Shown piece by piece: positions 26,284 to 36,592 of a DNA stretch of 64,000 nucleotides (position 1 is its first letter; each line of letters opens with the position of its first letter). Below the pieces are notes generated by a model. That model saw nothing but the letters and a program-made list of their open reading frames with translations. It was not told the DNA's origin and searched no databases. This DNA comes from Streptococcus australis (lineage in GTDB: Bacteria; Bacillota; Bacilli; Lactobacillales; Streptococcaceae), in contig NZ_RJPZ01000002.1 of NCBI RefSeq assembly GCF_003943615.1, positions 62,001 to 126,000 of the forward strand, read 5' to 3'. A program made the position numbers and the translations under genes.

Positions 26284-29200
26284 TATCCATTCCTTCTATA
26301 TCTTTCAGTTTTACAGATACAATCTTAGAGACTCCTGATTCTTGCATGGTCACTCCGTAGATGGAATCTGCTGCAGCCATGGTTCCCTTACGGTGGGTAA
26401 CCACAATAAACTGACTTTCCTTATCAAAACGATTGAGGTAATCTCCAAACCGTTTAACATTGGCTTCATCTAGAGCCGCTTCTACTTCATCCAAGATGAC
26501 AAATGGAATGGTCTTGACACGAATGATCGAAAAGAGAAGGGCTAATGCTGACAAAGCTTTTTCTCCACCACTCATCAAATTCAAGGATTGAATTTTCTTG
26601 CCAGGTGGTTGGACAGAAATCTCGACCCCAGCTGATAAGAGATCCCCATCCGTCAGGATGAGATCTGCCGATCCTCCGCCAAACATCTGTTTAAAGGTTA
26701 CCCGGAAAGATTCACGAATTGCTTCAAATGTCGACTTAAAGCGTTCTTTCACCTCATCATTCATGTCATTAATGGTTTCAAGAAGAAGATTCTTCGCTGC
26801 CAAGACATCTTCTCGTTGACCGGAAAGGAAATCAAATCGCGTCTTGACCTCATCGTATTGTTCGATGGCATCGATGTTAACAGGTCCCAGGGCCTTAATG
26901 GCTTTTTCTAAGTCTTTCAAGGCTTGCTCAGACTGGGCTAGATTTTCGAGCTCATTGGCCTGTTTAGAAGCCTCTTCAAAACTCATCTTGAATTCGTCTG
27001 TCAGAGCCAACATGAGTTTATTCAATTTGTCTGCCAAGCGATCACGATTGGATTCTGCTTTGGCCTGTTGGCGAATCCACTCCTCGTTTTGACGACGGGC
27101 TTGCTCCATATGACCGGCTACATCTTCTGACTGGCCTTCCAAATCCTCCAATTCAAATTGCTTGCGGATCACAGCTTGTTCTAGAGCGGTTTTTTCTTGA
27201 AGGCTTGCTTGCAGTTGTTTTTCAAGGACAGAAACATCGATTTGCTCATGTCGATCCTCTCCCTGCTCGATCGCATATTGGAGGGCCTGAATTTCCCGTT
27301 CAGTAGAAGCCAACTCCTGTTGCAAACGTTCTATATCTGTCTGGTCAAAGGTCAATTGACTCTTCAGTTCTGTTCTCTGCAATTGGAGCTTGGCAATGGC
27401 TGCCCGTAAGCTTTCTACCTTCTCCACAATGACATCTTTATTGAGCTTGACTTCTTCAATCTCCGCAGTGACCTGCTCTTTTTCTGCCTCAATTTCTTTC
27501 AGTCGCGCTTGCAAGTGATCCCGTTTTTGGAGGAGCTCTTGGTCACTCCCTTCATCCAGCTCTGTACGGATAACTTCTAACAGTTCTTCAGCATCCAAGA
27601 GTTGCTGGTGAGCTTGCTCAAAAGCTAGTTGAAGACGTTGCTCTTCTAATCGAGCTCCTTCTCCTTGGCTTTTCAAAGATTCTAGTTTTTCTTGTGATCG
27701 GGTCACTTGTTCCTGTTGCTCTTGAACCTGGCCTTCTACTTCTCGCAAATTCTTCTGAATAGAGGCCAATTCTTGGTGCAAGCGATCCAATTCAGGCTTG
27801 ATAAAAATCGAATTATTGGTTCGATTCGCTCCCCCTGCATAGGAACCACCTGTGCGAAGTTCGGTTCCATCCAGCGTCACCATACGAACCTGGTAGGCGA
27901 CCTTACGAGCAGCCGCCTTGGCATGGTCAATGGTATCAAAAATAGCCGTAACTCCCAAGAGGTTTTGGAAAATCGACTCTAGAGAAGGATCATAATCAAC
28001 CAAACTGCTAGCCATCCCTAGGAAACCGGGACAGGCTTCAATTAATTCTTGATTCTTTCCAGCTAGGTAGCGTGGTTTGATGGTGGTCAGAGGAAGGAAG
28101 GTTGCCCGACCTGAGCGATTCTTCTTCAGATGTTCAATCGCCCGTGTTGCTGCCCCTTCGTCTTCTACGATGATATGCTGACTGCTGGCACCTAGAGCAA
28201 TCTCCAAGGCAGTCTGATACTCTGGTGAGAAGGAGAGTTTTTCACTGACAGCTCCTACAATCCCTCCCAGACGAGCTGCTTCTTGTAGGACACTCTTGAC
28301 ACCTGCATAAAAATTGCTATGATTTTTTTGAATCGCTTCTAAACTGTTAATGCGAGCCTGTTTCTCCTTACTTTGATCCAGTAGATCAAACATCTTGGCT
28401 TGCCCTGTTTGATAGGCCTGGCGAGCTTCCTCAAACTGTTTCGCTTCTGACTGATAGGTCTCAAGCAAGTATTTCAGATGCTCTTGAGCGAGTTGATAAG
28501 CCTCTTTAGCAACTTGCTCTTTTTCCTGCAATTCTGTCACCAATTGGATTTGATTTTTGTAATCTTCCTTTTTACTTTGTGACAATTGAGCTGAAGCTTC
28601 CAATTGATTTTCAATTGTTGTTAATTCATTTGACCGCTCTGCTTCATCCTGCATCAAGGCCACGTATTTTTCACGTAGATACTCGATCACCTGATCTGGA
28701 TCTTCTGAGAAGCTGGCCAATTCTTTCTCCAGACTTTCGAGAGCTTCTTGGCTCTTTTGGAGTTCTTCTTGAAGACTCTTTGTATTGGCTTGTTTTTCTT
28801 CCAACTGATTCCGAAGAACTTGTAGGCGTTCTTCCAGAGCATTGACCCGCTCTTGATTTTCCTGACGACTCCGAGCGACCTGTTGTGACTCCAAACGTGC
28901 CAATTCGATTTGTTTTTCTAAATCGCTTAAGAGGCGAGTCAATTCTAAGAGACTAGCCTGATCATCCGATAATTGATGTTGAAGAGCCTGACGACTCTGT
29001 TTCAATCGGAGGCTTTCTGCTTCGTACTCTTCTCTTTTCTGGTAATAAGCCTTTAATTGTTCCTGAATGGAGGCTTCTTCTTGGACTGCTTGATCATAGT
29101 CATTTTTATTGACTTCAATCTGAGCGATCAAGACATCCAAATAGAGAACTTGGCGTTGCTGATCCAACTCTAAGAAACGTTTTGCAACGAGCGCTTGCTT

Positions 29201-29818
29201 TTCAAGAGGTTTGATTTGCCCCTCTAACTCAAAAATAATGTCTTCCAAACGGTCCAAATTATCCTGGGTTTGGACTAACTTAGATTCCGTTTCCTTACGG
29301 CGCGTCTTAAATTTAAGAACCCCAGCGGCTTCCTCAAAAATAGCCCGTCTCTCTTCTGGTTTGGAGTTGAAGATTTCCTCGATCTTCCCTTGAGAAATAA
29401 TAGAGAAAGAGTCTCTCCCAAGTCCAGTATCCATAAAGAGATCATGGATATCTCTCAAACGGACTTTCTTGCCATCAATCTTGTACTCACTGTCACCCGA
29501 GCGATAGATATGGCGTTCTACTCGAATTTCCTTAGCAGCATGTTTGATAAAGCCATCCCGGTTATCCAGCACTACCGTTACACAGGCGTAATTCAAGGGT
29601 TTACGAGTTTCAGTCCCTGCAAAAATCACGTCCGGCATCTTGCCTCCACGTAGGCTCTTGACACTCGATTCCCCTAAGGCCCAGCGTAGACTTTCTGTAA
29701 TATTTGATTTTCCAGATCCATTAGGGCCAACAACTGCGGTTACCCCTTGGTCAAAGATGACCCGGGTCTTATCTGCAAAAGACTTAAATCCTTGAATCTC
29801 AATTTCCTTTAAATACAT
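26273..29818 (-). CDS. smc: Chromosome partition protein SMC
   Basis: A 1181-residue condensin ATPase. Walker [21 protein letters not shown] is at residues 32-51, long coiled coils run at about 165-500 and 670-1010, the hinge is about 510-660 ([13 protein letters not shown] ... [16 protein letters not shown]), and the C-terminal head has [17 protein letters not shown] and Walker [17 protein letters not shown]. It organises and segregates the chromosome with ScpA/ScpB, which are not in this window. Overlaps rnc by 10 bp. Confidence 0.97.
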   Translation of the reverse strand: MYLKEIEIQGFKSFADKTRVIFDQGVTAVVGPNGSGKSNITESLRWALGESSVKSLRGGKMPDVIFAGTETRKPLNYACVTVVLDNRDGFIKHAAKEIRVERHIYRSGDSEYKIDGKKVRLRDIHDLFMDTGLGRDSFSIISQGKIEEIFNSKPEERRAIFEEAAGVLKFKTRRKETESKLVQTQDNLDRLEDIIFELEGQIKPLEKQALVAKRFLELDQQRQVLYLDVLIAQIEVNKNDYDQAVQEEASIQEQLKAYYQKREEYEAESLRLKQSRQALQHQLSDDQASLLELTRLLSDLEKQIELARLESQQVARSRQENQERVNALEERLQVLRNQLEEKQANTKSLQEELQKSQEALESLEKELASFSEDPDQVIEYLREKYVALMQDEAERSNELTTIENQLEASAQLSQSKKEDYKNQIQLVTELQEKEQVAKEAYQLAQEHLKYLLETYQSEAKQFEEARQAYQTGQAKMFDLLDQSKEKQARINSLEAIQKNHSNFYAGVKSVLQEAARLGGIVGAVSEKLSFSPEYQTALEIALGASSQHIIVEDEGAATRAIEHLKKNRSGRATFLPLTTIKPRYLAGKNQELIEACPGFLGMASSLVDYDPSLESIFQNLLGVTAIFDTIDHAKAAARKVAYQVRMVTLDGTELRTGGSYAGGANRTNNSIFIKPELDRLHQELASIQKNLREVEGQVQEQQEQVTRSQEKLESLKSQGEGARLEEQRLQLAFEQAHQQLLDAEELLEVIRTELDEGSDQELLQKRDHLQARLKEIEAEKEQVTAEIEEVKLNKDVIVEKVESLRAAIAKLQLQRTELKSQLTFDQTDIERLQQELASTEREIQALQYAIEQGEDRHEQIDVSVLEKQLQASLQEKTALEQAVIRKQFELEDLEGQSEDVAGHMEQARRQNEEWIRQQAKAESNRDRLADKLNKLMLALTDEFKMSFEEASKQANELENLAQSEQALKDLEKAIKALGPVNIDAIEQYDEVKTRFDFLSGQREDVLAAKNLLLETINDMNDEVKERFKSTFEAIRESFRVTFKQMFGGGSADLILTDGDLLSAGVEISVQPPGKKIQSLNLMSGGEKALSALALLFSIIRVKTIPFVILDEVEAALDEANVKRFGDYLNRFDKESQFIVVTHRKGTMAAADSIYGVTMQESGVSKIVSVKLKDIEGMDNGN

Positions 29819-30510
29819 GAGGGATCCACCTTATTTTCCACTGCTATTTTTGCTGCTTCTTGTTCTGCAGCCTTTTTAGACCGGCCACGACCTTGACCGA
29901 TTAGTTTCCCATTGACAGACACTTGAACTTCAAATTCCTTAGCATGTGCCGGACCGGACTCACTCGTCACCTCATAGGTAATCAGTACATCACCGTGGAT
30001 TTGAAGGATTTCTTGCAAGCGTGTCTTATAGTCAATCACTTGTTCAAATTGACCTGCCTCGACTTTAGGAATCATGACTTGCTGAATGAAATTCCGAACA
30101 GTCTCCACTCCCTTGTCCAAGAGCAAGGCCCCTAAAAAAGCTTCAAACAAATCTCCTAAGATGGTATCTCGGTTACGTCCTCCAGATTTTTCTTCTCCCT
30201 TGCCAAGTTTGATAAATTGATCGAAGCCACAATCACGGGAAAAACCTGCCAGGCTTTCCTCACGAACAATCATGGAACGCATTTTTGACAAATCCCCCTC
30301 TGGCTTGCTTGGGTAGAGGGCAAATAAATATTCGGAAATCACTAACTGGAGAACAGCGTCTCCTAAAAATTCCAAACGTTCATTATGTGAAATTTTTAAG
30401 AGGCGATGCTCATTCGCATATGAGGTATGTGTAAAAGCTGTTTCCAACAATTCTGTATCGTCAAAAGTCAGCCGAAATTTCTCAGCAAGAAGGTTATATA
30501 AGGCTTGCAT
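29809..30510 (-). CDS. rnc: Ribonuclease III
   Basis: A 233-residue double-strand-specific endoribonuclease. The signature [21 protein letters not shown] holds the catalytic acidic residues, [14 protein letters not shown] is the second metal-binding stretch, and a dsRNA-binding domain with [15 protein letters not shown] ends the protein. Two starts are possible: 30510 (MQALYNLL, which gives the usual family length) and 30534 (eight residues longer); neither has a strong ribosome site. It heads the operon with smc and ftsY. Confidence 0.94.
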   Translation of the reverse strand: MQALYNLLAEKFRLTFDDTELLETAFTHTSYANEHRLLKISHNERLEFLGDAVLQLVISEYLFALYPSKPEGDLSKMRSMIVREESLAGFSRDCGFDQFIKLGKGEEKSGGRNRDTILGDLFEAFLGALLLDKGVETVRNFIQQVMIPKVEAGQFEQVIDYKTRLQEILQIHGDVLITYEVTSESGPAHAKEFEVQVSVNGKLIGQGRGRSKKAAEQEAAKIAVENKVDPSCI

Positions 30511-30589
30511 CACATTACTACTTTCTTTCTTCATTTATGCATCTGGATCAAAGCTTATGACTCATTTCGTCCAAAAGATACACCCCTCT

Positions 30590-30598
30590 ATTATACCA
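30590..30598 (-). promoter_or_regulatory. Extended -10 promoter of the rnc-smc-ftsY operon
   Basis: TGGTATAAT on the reverse strand, giving a leader of about 50 to 75 nt. Confidence 0.65.
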
Positions 30599-30770
30599 AA
30601 AACAATTTATGCTTACCATTAAATACTGATTGATTGCCATCAGTTGTAAAACAAATATTTTTTAGAAATTATAGTTTCCATTAATTTCTATCAATAAAAA
30701 AAGATGTATTCAATTTCGTATTCATTGCCCGCTTAATTGAGAAAATGAGCCTGAAGGCTTTTTTTTATTT

Positions 30771-30813
30771 TGTCCGTTATAATAGACAATCTCAATAATT
30801 GTCGTTATAACAA
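30771..30813. other. Compound repeat site: direct and inverted copies of TTGTCnGTTATAA
   Basis: TTGTCCGTTATAA (30770-30782) recurs as TTGTCGTTATAA (about 30800-30811). The two halves are also inverted to each other (GTTATAATAGACAAT against ATTGTCGTTATAAC). The gap 30535-30879 otherwise holds only the rnc promoter, an AT-rich stretch and the terminator at 30813. It looks like a two-site operator, but no promoter clearly uses it. Confidence 0.35.
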
Positions 30814-30845
30814 AAAAACAACACATAAAGAGTTGTTTTTTTTTT
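30813..30845. terminator. Terminator after the XRE-like gene
   Basis: AAAAAACAAC (30813-30822) pairs with GTTGTTTTTT (30832-30841) around a 9-base loop; active in either direction. Confidence 0.75.
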
Positions 30846-30879
30846 GAAATCTTTGATTTTTCAGAAAGTTCACGAACTA

Positions 30880-31068
30880 TTAATATTGATTTATTCCTAA
30901 TGCTTCAGCAAAATCATATAATCTTTCGGCTGTAAGTAGGGCCACTTTATCCATACTAGTTTTTCCTTTTCTAAGGTCTGCCACCGTGGACCAAGGAACG
31001 CCTGCACCTTTAGCAATTGCGCTGGTACTTATTTCACTTTTTAATAATTTTTCTATCTGCTCTCTCAT
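30880..31068 (-). CDS. Small XRE-like helix-turn-helix protein
   Basis: A 62-residue protein: MREQIEKLLKSEISTSAIAKGAGVP then WSTVADLRKGKTSMDKVALLTAERLYDFAEALG. The helix-turn-helix is at about residues 15-36 (TSAIAKGAGVPWSTVADLRKG). Such single-domain XRE-like proteins are common near phages and toxin-antitoxin loci. The ribosome site is weak (GAGTGG). It lies on the same strand as, and 151 bp downstream of, the toxin-like peptide gene. Target unknown. Confidence 0.7.
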   Translation of the reverse strand: MREQIEKLLKSEISTSAIAKGAGVPWSTVADLRKGKTSMDKVALLTAERLYDFAEALGINQY

Positions 31069-31168
31069 CTAACCACTCACTTTTACTTTTATTTGTCTTT
31101 TAAAATTATTAGAAATATAAAAAATACGAATAGGAAAATAAGTAAATATTTCATTTTTCTGTCTGATA

Positions 31169-31177
31169 TGATATAAT
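31169..31177 (+). promoter_or_regulatory. Promoter of the antisense RNA
   Basis: TGATATAAT on the forward strand; the longer word GATATGATATAATCA occurs here and, inverted, before the opposing peptide gene. Confidence 0.65.
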
Positions 31178-31219
31178 CATGGCAGGTCTAAGGGGATTTC
31201 GCCCCAACCTACCAGAGCC

Positions 31220-31351
31220 TTACTTGAACCGCTTTTCTTTGCGTGGCTTGCGTTCTTTTGGCTCTTTTTTTATTGCTATGATAACACTTGCGATCCCTGT
31301 TAATAAGGCTCCAGTTGCTAGCATTAGTTCAGCAATCTCCGATGTTTTCAT
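31220..31351 (-). CDS. 43-residue toxin-like single-TM peptide
   Basis: An ATG at 31351 with a perfect AGGAGG (31362-31357) at ideal spacing opens a 43-residue frame: MKTSEIAELMLATGALLTGI, then ASVIIAIKK and a strongly basic tail ending KRFK. One membrane helix spans about residues 8-27. A short hydrophobic helix plus a basic tail is the plan of type I toxins and holin-like toxins. Its extended -10 (31376-31368) lies so close that the leader is only about 10 nt. A convergent promoter makes RNA across the entire gene. Toxicity is inference from architecture. Confidence 0.6.
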   Translation of the reverse strand: MKTSEIAELMLATGALLTGIASVIIAIKKEPKERKPRKEKRFK

Positions 31352-31367
31352 ATCTTCCTCCTTTCTG

Positions 31368-31376
31368 ATTATATCA
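31368..31376 (-). promoter_or_regulatory. Promoter of the toxin-like peptide gene
   Basis: TGATATAAT on the reverse strand, in the same 15-base word as the antisense promoter; expected start near 31361, at the edge of the ribosome site. A CACGG/CCGTG hairpin lies just upstream. Confidence 0.6.
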
Positions 31377-31508
31377 TATCACGGTTTGCCGTGGTTATCA
31401 ATGTTTTTTTTTATAACTATTTTTATTTTTTTAATAACAAAAAGAGTGCGTATCGCACTCCTTTCCCTTGTTTTCACGATAGGATTTATGGGCTATTCTT
31501 TCTTTATC

Positions 31509-31898
31509 TCATTCTTCTTTATCCGGAATCACTTTGAACAAATAATAGCTTATAAAAATAGTTAATCCCACTAGGCCTACTTTCACAAACCAGAGTGGAG
31601 CCAGGTAAATGGAAATCCCCATCAAAAGGTAAATTTGTAGGATAATTCGTTTTTTCCGCTTCTTAGAGATCGACTTTGTTTCCCGATAATCTGCTACATA
31701 CGTTTGGTACAACTTGGTCCCATGTAACCAGTTTTCAAATCGTTGAGAACTTTTTGCAAAACAAGCCATGGCTAATAAAAGAAACGGGGTCGTAGGTAAA
31801 ATCGGTAAAGGAATCCCAATAATCCCTAGTCCTAAGGAAATAAACCCCACTGTCATATACACATATTTCAAACTAACTGCTCCTATTCTTCCATTCAT
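31509..31898 (-). CDS. YbaN/DUF454 family membrane protein
   Basis: A 129-residue protein. The core KYVYMTVGFISLGLGIIGIPLPILPTTPFLLLA is the DUF454 signature (G-x-x-G-x-x-LP-x-LPTTPF). After a polar loop with FENWL two further helices follow. I start at ATG 31898 (MNGRIGAV); the longer frame runs into repeat copy E and is not coding. Inner-membrane protein of unknown function. Confidence 0.8.
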   Translation of the reverse strand: MNGRIGAVSLKYVYMTVGFISLGLGIIGIPLPILPTTPFLLLAMACFAKSSQRFENWLHGTKLYQTYVADYRETKSISKKRKKRIILQIYLLMGISIYLAPLWFVKVGLVGLTIFISYYLFKVIPDKEE

Positions 31899-31924
31899 TT
31901 CCAACCTAGAATACTGACCGAAAA

Positions 31925-32099
31925 GAGAGTGGGACAGAAATCGGTCATTCGTTAGAATTCGATTGCGTCGTCCCACCTCCGCACAGTTGAGTAGGGCTGT
32001 AAAAGCTGATGAATTCAGCGTAGTAGAGCCCACTCAACCACTCCGTCTTACTCGACAATCCAAAGACAATTGAGAAGCTGGAACTTTTGTCCCAGCCTC
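31925..32099 (+). repeat. Three-hairpin intergenic repeat, copy E
   Basis: Same orientation as copy A. The right hairpin is damaged (GAGAAGCTGGAAC against GTCCCAGCCTC) but the left hairpin GTGGGAC/GTCCCAC is intact. It lies directly 3' of vicX and 5' of the DUF454 gene. Confidence 0.9.
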
Positions 32100-32109
32100 T
32101 TTTTATCTT

Positions 32110-32919
32110 TTAGATATCTACTAACGGAGTCGCTGTATCCGGAGATGTATCCAACACTTCAAAATCATGACCTACTGCCAAATCTGCTCGAGCCAATTGA
32201 TTGACCATGGTCATATGGGCCAATTCCTTGATATTGTTTTCCTTGGATAAGTGGCCCAGATAAATTTTCTTGGTCTTATTGCCTAGGGTCCGAATCATGG
32301 CATCTGCACCATCTTCATTAGAGAGGTGACCCAAATCGGATAAGATCCGTTGCTTTAATCGCCAGGCGTAAGAGCCTGCCCGTAGGATTTCCACATCATG
32401 GTTGGACTCAATCAAATAACCATCCGCATTTTCAACAATTCCTGCCATCCGATCGCTAACATAACCTGTATCTGTCAGCATGACAAAACTCTTTCCATCC
32501 TTCATGAAACGATAGAACTGTGGAGCCGCAGCATCATGGCTGACACCAAAACTTTCTACATCCAAATCTCCAAAGGTTAAGGTCTTGCCCATTTCAAAAA
32601 GATGTTTCTGGGAGTCATCAACCTTCCCAAGGTACTTGCTTCCCTCCATGGCCTTCCATGTAGCTTCATTGGCGTATAGGTCCATCCCGTATTTACGAGC
32701 TAGTACACCAACACCATGAATGTGATCTGAATGTTCATGTGTAATCAAAATAGCGTCAAGATCTTCGGGTTTTCGATCAATTTCTGCAAGCAAACCTGTA
32801 ATCTTCTTCCCGGACAAGCCTGCATCTACTAGAATTTTTTTCTTAGGTGTCTCTAGGTAAAATGAATTACCACTCGAACCCGAAGCTAAAATACTATACT
32901 TAAACCCTTTTTCATCCAT
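32110..32919 (-). CDS. vicX: VicX (YycJ/WalJ) metallo-beta-lactamase-fold protein
   Basis: A 269-residue MBL-fold hydrolase. The zinc motif THEHSDHIHG is at residues 60-69, and later metal ligands occur in LTDTGYVSD and SNHD. Homologues are single-strand exonuclease-like enzymes cotranscribed with vicRK; in streptococci VicX modulates competence and biofilm traits. 8 bp separate it from vicK. It is last in the operon, before repeat copy E. Confidence 0.93.
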   Translation of the reverse strand: MDEKGFKYSILASGSSGNSFYLETPKKKILVDAGLSGKKITGLLAEIDRKPEDLDAILITHEHSDHIHGVGVLARKYGMDLYANEATWKAMEGSKYLGKVDDSQKHLFEMGKTLTFGDLDVESFGVSHDAAAPQFYRFMKDGKSFVMLTDTGYVSDRMAGIVENADGYLIESNHDVEILRAGSYAWRLKQRILSDLGHLSNEDGADAMIRTLGNKTKKIYLGHLSKENNIKELAHMTMVNQLARADLAVGHDFEVLDTSPDTATPLVDI

Positions 32920-32927
32920 TTGTTTTC

Positions 32928-34274
32928 TTATTCACCTTCATTATCCCATCCATCATCCAGGATAGCATCTTTATCATATGGTAGAACAATCGTGAAAGTA
33001 GAACCTTTTCCATATTCACTCTTGGCCCAAATAAATCCTTTGTGCTGCTTGATAATTTCCTTCGCAATGGCAAGTCCTAAACCAGTCCCACCCTGGGCGC
33101 GACTACGTGCCTTATCCACGCGATAAAAGCGGTCAAAAATACGAGGAAGGTCCTTTTTAGGAATCCCTAATCCCTCATCTGAAATCGAAATAATCAACTG
33201 GGCATCCGTTGTTTTCATCCCCACACGAATTTCCCCACCATCTGGGGAATATTTAATAGCGTTATTTAAGATATTGTCTAAAACCTGCGTCATCTTATCT
33301 GTGTCAATTTCAACCCAGACAGGAGAAATAGGATAATCACGAACAATATCATATTTCTTCTCTCCAGCCTGGTTCTTCATCTTATCGAAGCGGTTCAAAA
33401 TGAAGGTGATAAAGGCTGTAAAGTTAGTCAATTCAACATCTAATTGACTGGTTTCATTATCGATCCGTGAAAGACTCAATAAATCCGTCACCATCCGCAT
33501 CATCCGGTTGGTCTCTGTCAAAGATACTTTAACAAATTCCGGTGCAACTGGCTCGGAAATCGCTCCGTCATCCAAGGCCTCCAAGTAGGATTTGACACTG
33601 GTCAGTGGGGTTCGGAGTTCATGACTAACGTTGGATACGAATAAACGACGTTCCCGCTCTTCCTTGTCCTGTTCGGTTGTGTCATGCAAAACGGCAACTA
33701 GACCAGAAATAAAACCAGATTCTCTCCGAATCAAGGCGAAGCGAACCCGTAAAGAGATGTACTCCCCATTTTCATCCTGCGAATCGATCGTCAATTCTGG
33801 AACATTGGTAATCAAGTCTCGCAGTTCATACTCTTCACTAATACCAAGCAAATCCAGAATACTGATGTTCATGACCTCTTCGACCACGACATTAAGTTGT
33901 TTGGCAGCCATTTCATTGACTAGGATAATCTGCCCACGACGATTGGTCGCTAAAACCCCATCTGTCATATAGGAAAGAATACTGGTCAAGCGCTTGGTTT
34001 CTTGCTCCAAATTTTCATGCGTCAAACGGATAACTTCTGATAAATCATTGATACTGTTGGAAATCTCTGTCAATTCAGGACCTCCTTGTAAATCAATAAT
34101 ATCTGAATATTCTCCAGCAATCAAACTCTTAATTTTATCATTCAACAGGCGTAGCTTCATGTTATCCCGACGATTTTCTAGAATCAGCAAGGCCACCACG
34201 ATAATAAATCCAAGAGTGAGTAATATAAAAACAAAATTATAAGAGGTCATGACTTCTTTGATGTGATTAATCAT
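32928..34274 (-). CDS. vicK: Sensor histidine kinase VicK (WalK)
   Basis: A 448-residue membrane kinase. Streptococcal VicK has a single TM (residues about 13-31), then HAMP-like and PAS domains (about 95-200, [19 protein letters not shown]), the H-box [26 protein letters not shown], and HATPase motifs ([39 protein letters not shown]). It senses cell-wall status and phosphorylates VicR. The start overlaps vicR by 8 bp; no strong ribosome site, so translational coupling is likely. Confidence 0.96.
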   Translation of the reverse strand: MINHIKEVMTSYNFVFILLTLGFIIVVALLILENRRDNMKLRLLNDKIKSLIAGEYSDIIDLQGGPELTEISNSINDLSEVIRLTHENLEQETKRLTSILSYMTDGVLATNRRGQIILVNEMAAKQLNVVVEEVMNISILDLLGISEEYELRDLITNVPELTIDSQDENGEYISLRVRFALIRRESGFISGLVAVLHDTTEQDKEERERRLFVSNVSHELRTPLTSVKSYLEALDDGAISEPVAPEFVKVSLTETNRMMRMVTDLLSLSRIDNETSQLDVELTNFTAFITFILNRFDKMKNQAGEKKYDIVRDYPISPVWVEIDTDKMTQVLDNILNNAIKYSPDGGEIRVGMKTTDAQLIISISDEGLGIPKKDLPRIFDRFYRVDKARSRAQGGTGLGLAIAKEIIKQHKGFIWAKSEYGKGSTFTIVLPYDKDAILDDGWDNEGE

Positions 34275-34968
34275 TGTTTCTCATATAGTAACCGACACCG
34301 CGGCGCGTTAAAATATACTCCGGACGGCCTGGAATATCTTCGATTTTTTCACGCAAACGTCGAATCGTTACGTCCACTGTCCGAACATCTCCAAAATAAT
34401 CGTAGCCCCAGACTGTTTCCAGCAAATGCTCACGGGTCATGACTTGGCCTACATGGGTTGCCAAGTGATAGAGCAGCTCAAATTCGCGATGGGTCAACTC
34501 GAGCTCTTTGCCTTTTTTCTGAGCAAGGAAGGCATCCGGAATGATTTTCAAATCACCAATCACAATATCTGAATCTGATGTAGACTCTGTCTGTGATTCT
34601 ACCGTTAGTTCTGTCCGACGCAATAAAGCTTTTACGCGAGCTTGAAGCTCACGATTTGAGAATGGCTTAGTCACATAGTCATCCGCACCAATTTCAAGAC
34701 CGATGACCTTATCAAATTCTGTATCTTTTGCAGATAAGACAATAATCGGCACATTACTGGTCTTTCGAATGGTACGTGCTACTTCCAAACCATCAATTTC
34801 AGGAAGCATGAGGTCCAAGATCAAAATATCTGGGCTCTCAGCTTCAAAAATAGCCAGTGCTTCTTTTCCATCGAAGGCAGTCAAGACTTCATAGCCTTCT
34901 TTGGCCATATTGAATTTTATAATATCCGAAATCGGCTTTTCATCATCTACAACAAGAATTTTCTTCAT
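34267..34968 (-). CDS. vicR: Response regulator VicR (WalR)
   Basis: A 233-residue OmpR-family regulator. The receiver (1-118) has DDE at 8-10, the phospho-acceptor Asp in [13 protein letters not shown] (about 52) and the KPF lysine. The DNA-binding winged helix runs from about 135 to 230 ([17 protein letters not shown]). VicR is essential in most streptococci and controls murein hydrolase genes. Confidence 0.97.
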   Translation of the reverse strand: MKKILVVDDEKPISDIIKFNMAKEGYEVLTAFDGKEALAIFEAESPDILILDLMLPEIDGLEVARTIRKTSNVPIIVLSAKDTEFDKVIGLEIGADDYVTKPFSNRELQARVKALLRRTELTVESQTESTSDSDIVIGDLKIIPDAFLAQKKGKELELTHREFELLYHLATHVGQVMTREHLLETVWGYDYFGDVRTVDVTIRRLREKIEDIPGRPEYILTRRGVGYYMRNND

Positions 34969-35019
34969 ACATGTACCTACTTCTATTTTTTCTTTGCTTC
35001 TTCAAATCTCTGTCCTTTC

Positions 35020-35028
35020 ATTATAGCA
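35020..35028 (-). promoter_or_regulatory. vicRKX promoter (extended -10)
   Basis: TGCTATAAT on the reverse strand, about 45 nt leader to the vicR ATG. Confidence 0.6.
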
Positions 35029-35161
35029 AATTTCTTTGAAAAATGGGAGTTATACTTTGATTTGTAAAGAAAGAGAAAGAAAAAGGTTGTGCAATAGAAA
35101 AAATGATAATAACAACATAGAAGTCACTAAAATAGTGCTTGAATAATTATTTTCAATCCAC

Positions 35162-35192
35162 AAAAAAGCTAGGTTTGAAGCCTAGCTTTTCT
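35162..35192. terminator. Hairpin terminator beside the thrS-like remnant
   Basis: AAAAAGCTAGG-TTTGAAG-CCTAGCTTTT; on the reverse strand it follows the remnant's stop codon and is trailed by six T. Confidence 0.8.
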
Positions 35193-35197
35193 ATCTG

Positions 35198-35258
35198 TTA
35201 TTTTTCAACACGGGATTTGTTGGCGATATCACCTAGGATTGTTGCAACACACTCATCA
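35198..35258 (-). pseudogene. 3'-end fragment related to thrS
   Basis: On the reverse strand the last residues read [15 protein letters not shown] and stop, against [15 protein letters not shown] for thrS at 36952. About 60 bp match with roughly ten differences; upstream the frame continues without resemblance to ThrS until a TAG about 100 bp further on. It appears to be the relic of a thrS-like duplicate with its own terminator. The remaining gap (34969-35542) holds the vicR and DUF389 promoters and nothing else I recognise. Confidence 0.6.
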
Positions 35259-35391
35259 TGTTTAATCATTAAAACGGTATCTTCTTTCAGAGGACATACC
35301 GTTCTTCCTTCTTTGAATAAGGAATCTAAAATTTCTGACTTTCTCTATCTGTTCAATTGATAGATTTCTTCAGAAAAGGCTGTAAAATTTT

Positions 35392-35400
35392 TGATATAAT
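35392..35400 (+). promoter_or_regulatory. Promoter of the DUF389 gene
   Basis: TGATATAAT, followed by an unusually long leader of about 135 nt in which I see no conserved structure. Confidence 0.6.
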
Positions 35401-35542
35401 GTTAAGGATGGATTGATGGATATTTAAAAGATAATGTTCAAAAGAATTACAAATGAGAACTAAAAATATGTCAAATTGGACATAAGTCTCTCTACCATCA
35501 TCCAGGCAGAAACAAGATTATATGAAATAAAAGGAGTAACCA

Positions 35543-36592
35543 ATGACCAGAAACTATTCAACACGTGAATTCCGCGAGAAACTATATGATGACCTTCATG
35601 TTCGATTAAGAGATACAGTGATTTTGATGTGTGCGATTTTTATTGCCTCTATAGGTCTAAATACGAATTCAACAGCTGTCATTATTGGAGCCATGCTGAT
35701 TTCCCCTCTTATGACACCGATTGTTGGACTGGGGTTTGGTTTAGCTATTTTTGATACGCGTTTAATCAAGCAATCTCTAGAGGTTTTATTTACTCAAGTA
35801 TTGGTCAGTTTGCTTGTCTCTACTCTATATTTCTGGATTTCTCCCTTATCTTATGCAAGTAGCGAGTTGATTGCACGAACATCTCCAACCATTTGGGATG
35901 TTCTCATTGCTATTGCTGGTGGGATAGCAGGTTTTATTGGTTCAAGGAAAAAAGAAGCAAACAATATCGTGCCAGGAGTAGCCATTGCAACTGCTCTAAT
36001 GCCACCTATCTGTACTGCAGGTTATGGTTTAGCTAATGGAAATGTACGATTCTTATTTGGAGCTCTCTATCTTTTCTTGATCAACTGTGTCTTTATCATG
36101 CTAATCAACATTGTTGGAACAAGAATTTTGATGAGAAAATCTCCCTTAAGTTCATTTAATGAGCTAAACATTAAAATGAAAATTGGGTTGATATCCTTGA
36201 TTGTATTATTGATCCTTCCAGCCAGCTATTCAGCAGTCACTCTGACGATGGATCAAGCGCGAAAAGAAGGGATCAAACAGTTTGTAGGAAAAGAATTCGC
36301 TAATCATACGGTCATTAATCAAGTCTACAAGTCAAGGAATAATGAATTGGTCTTGACGGTTGTTGGAGATCCGATTTCAGAAGAAGAATTAGAAACCATT
36401 CGCCAAAAACAAGCCTCTTACGGTATTGAATCTGTTCAATTGAAAGTCAATCAAGTCCATAATTCGACAAAATTAGATAGTGAGGCGACCAAGGAATTTT
36501 ACGAAAACATTGACAAGTATATCGATCAAAAACTCTCTGAAAAAGATTCACAAAACGATCTCGTAAAAGAAAATGAGGCAGACAAGGATTGA
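35543..36592 (+). CDS. DUF389 family membrane protein
   Basis: A 349-residue protein. The N-terminal half carries five to six helices and DUF389 marks: ASIGLNTNSTAVIIGAMLISPLMTPI and VPGVAIATALMPPICTAGYGL. The C-terminal 110 residues are soluble and charged. AAAAGGAG sets the start. Members are proposed transporters or stress proteins without a proven role. Monocistronic, ending near repeat G. Confidence 0.85.
   Translation: MTRNYSTREFREKLYDDLHVRLRDTVILMCAIFIASIGLNTNSTAVIIGAMLISPLMTPIVGLGFGLAIFDTRLIKQSLEVLFTQVLVSLLVSTLYFWISPLSYASSELIARTSPTIWDVLIAIAGGIAGFIGSRKKEANNIVPGVAIATALMPPICTAGYGLANGNVRFLFGALYLFLINCVFIMLINIVGTRILMRKSPLSSFNELNIKMKIGLISLIVLLILPASYSAVTLTMDQARKEGIKQFVGKEFANHTVINQVYKSRNNELVLTVVGDPISEEELETIRQKQASYGIESVQLKVNQVHNSTKLDSEATKEFYENIDKYIDQKLSEKDSQNDLVKENEADKD

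Larger units (their letters stand above)
31184..31415 (+). ncRNA. Probable antisense RNA opposing the toxin-like peptide mRNA
   Basis: A start near 31184 is predicted from the promoter at 31169-31177. The 5' end folds as GGCAGGT..GGGG-loop-CCCC.ACCTACC. The RNA would cover the whole opposing peptide gene and its ribosome site. A CACGG-TTTG-CCGTG hairpin and, a few bases later, a nine-T run at 31379-31415 could end it. A forward frame opens at an ATG two bases after the -10 with no ribosome site, so I read this as non-coding. Confidence 0.5.

Noticed and set aside
31179-31565. Forward 128-residue reading frame opposite the toxin-like peptide
   Set aside because: Its ATG is two bases after a -10, has no ribosome site, and runs opposite a gene with a perfect AGGAGG; read as antisense RNA.
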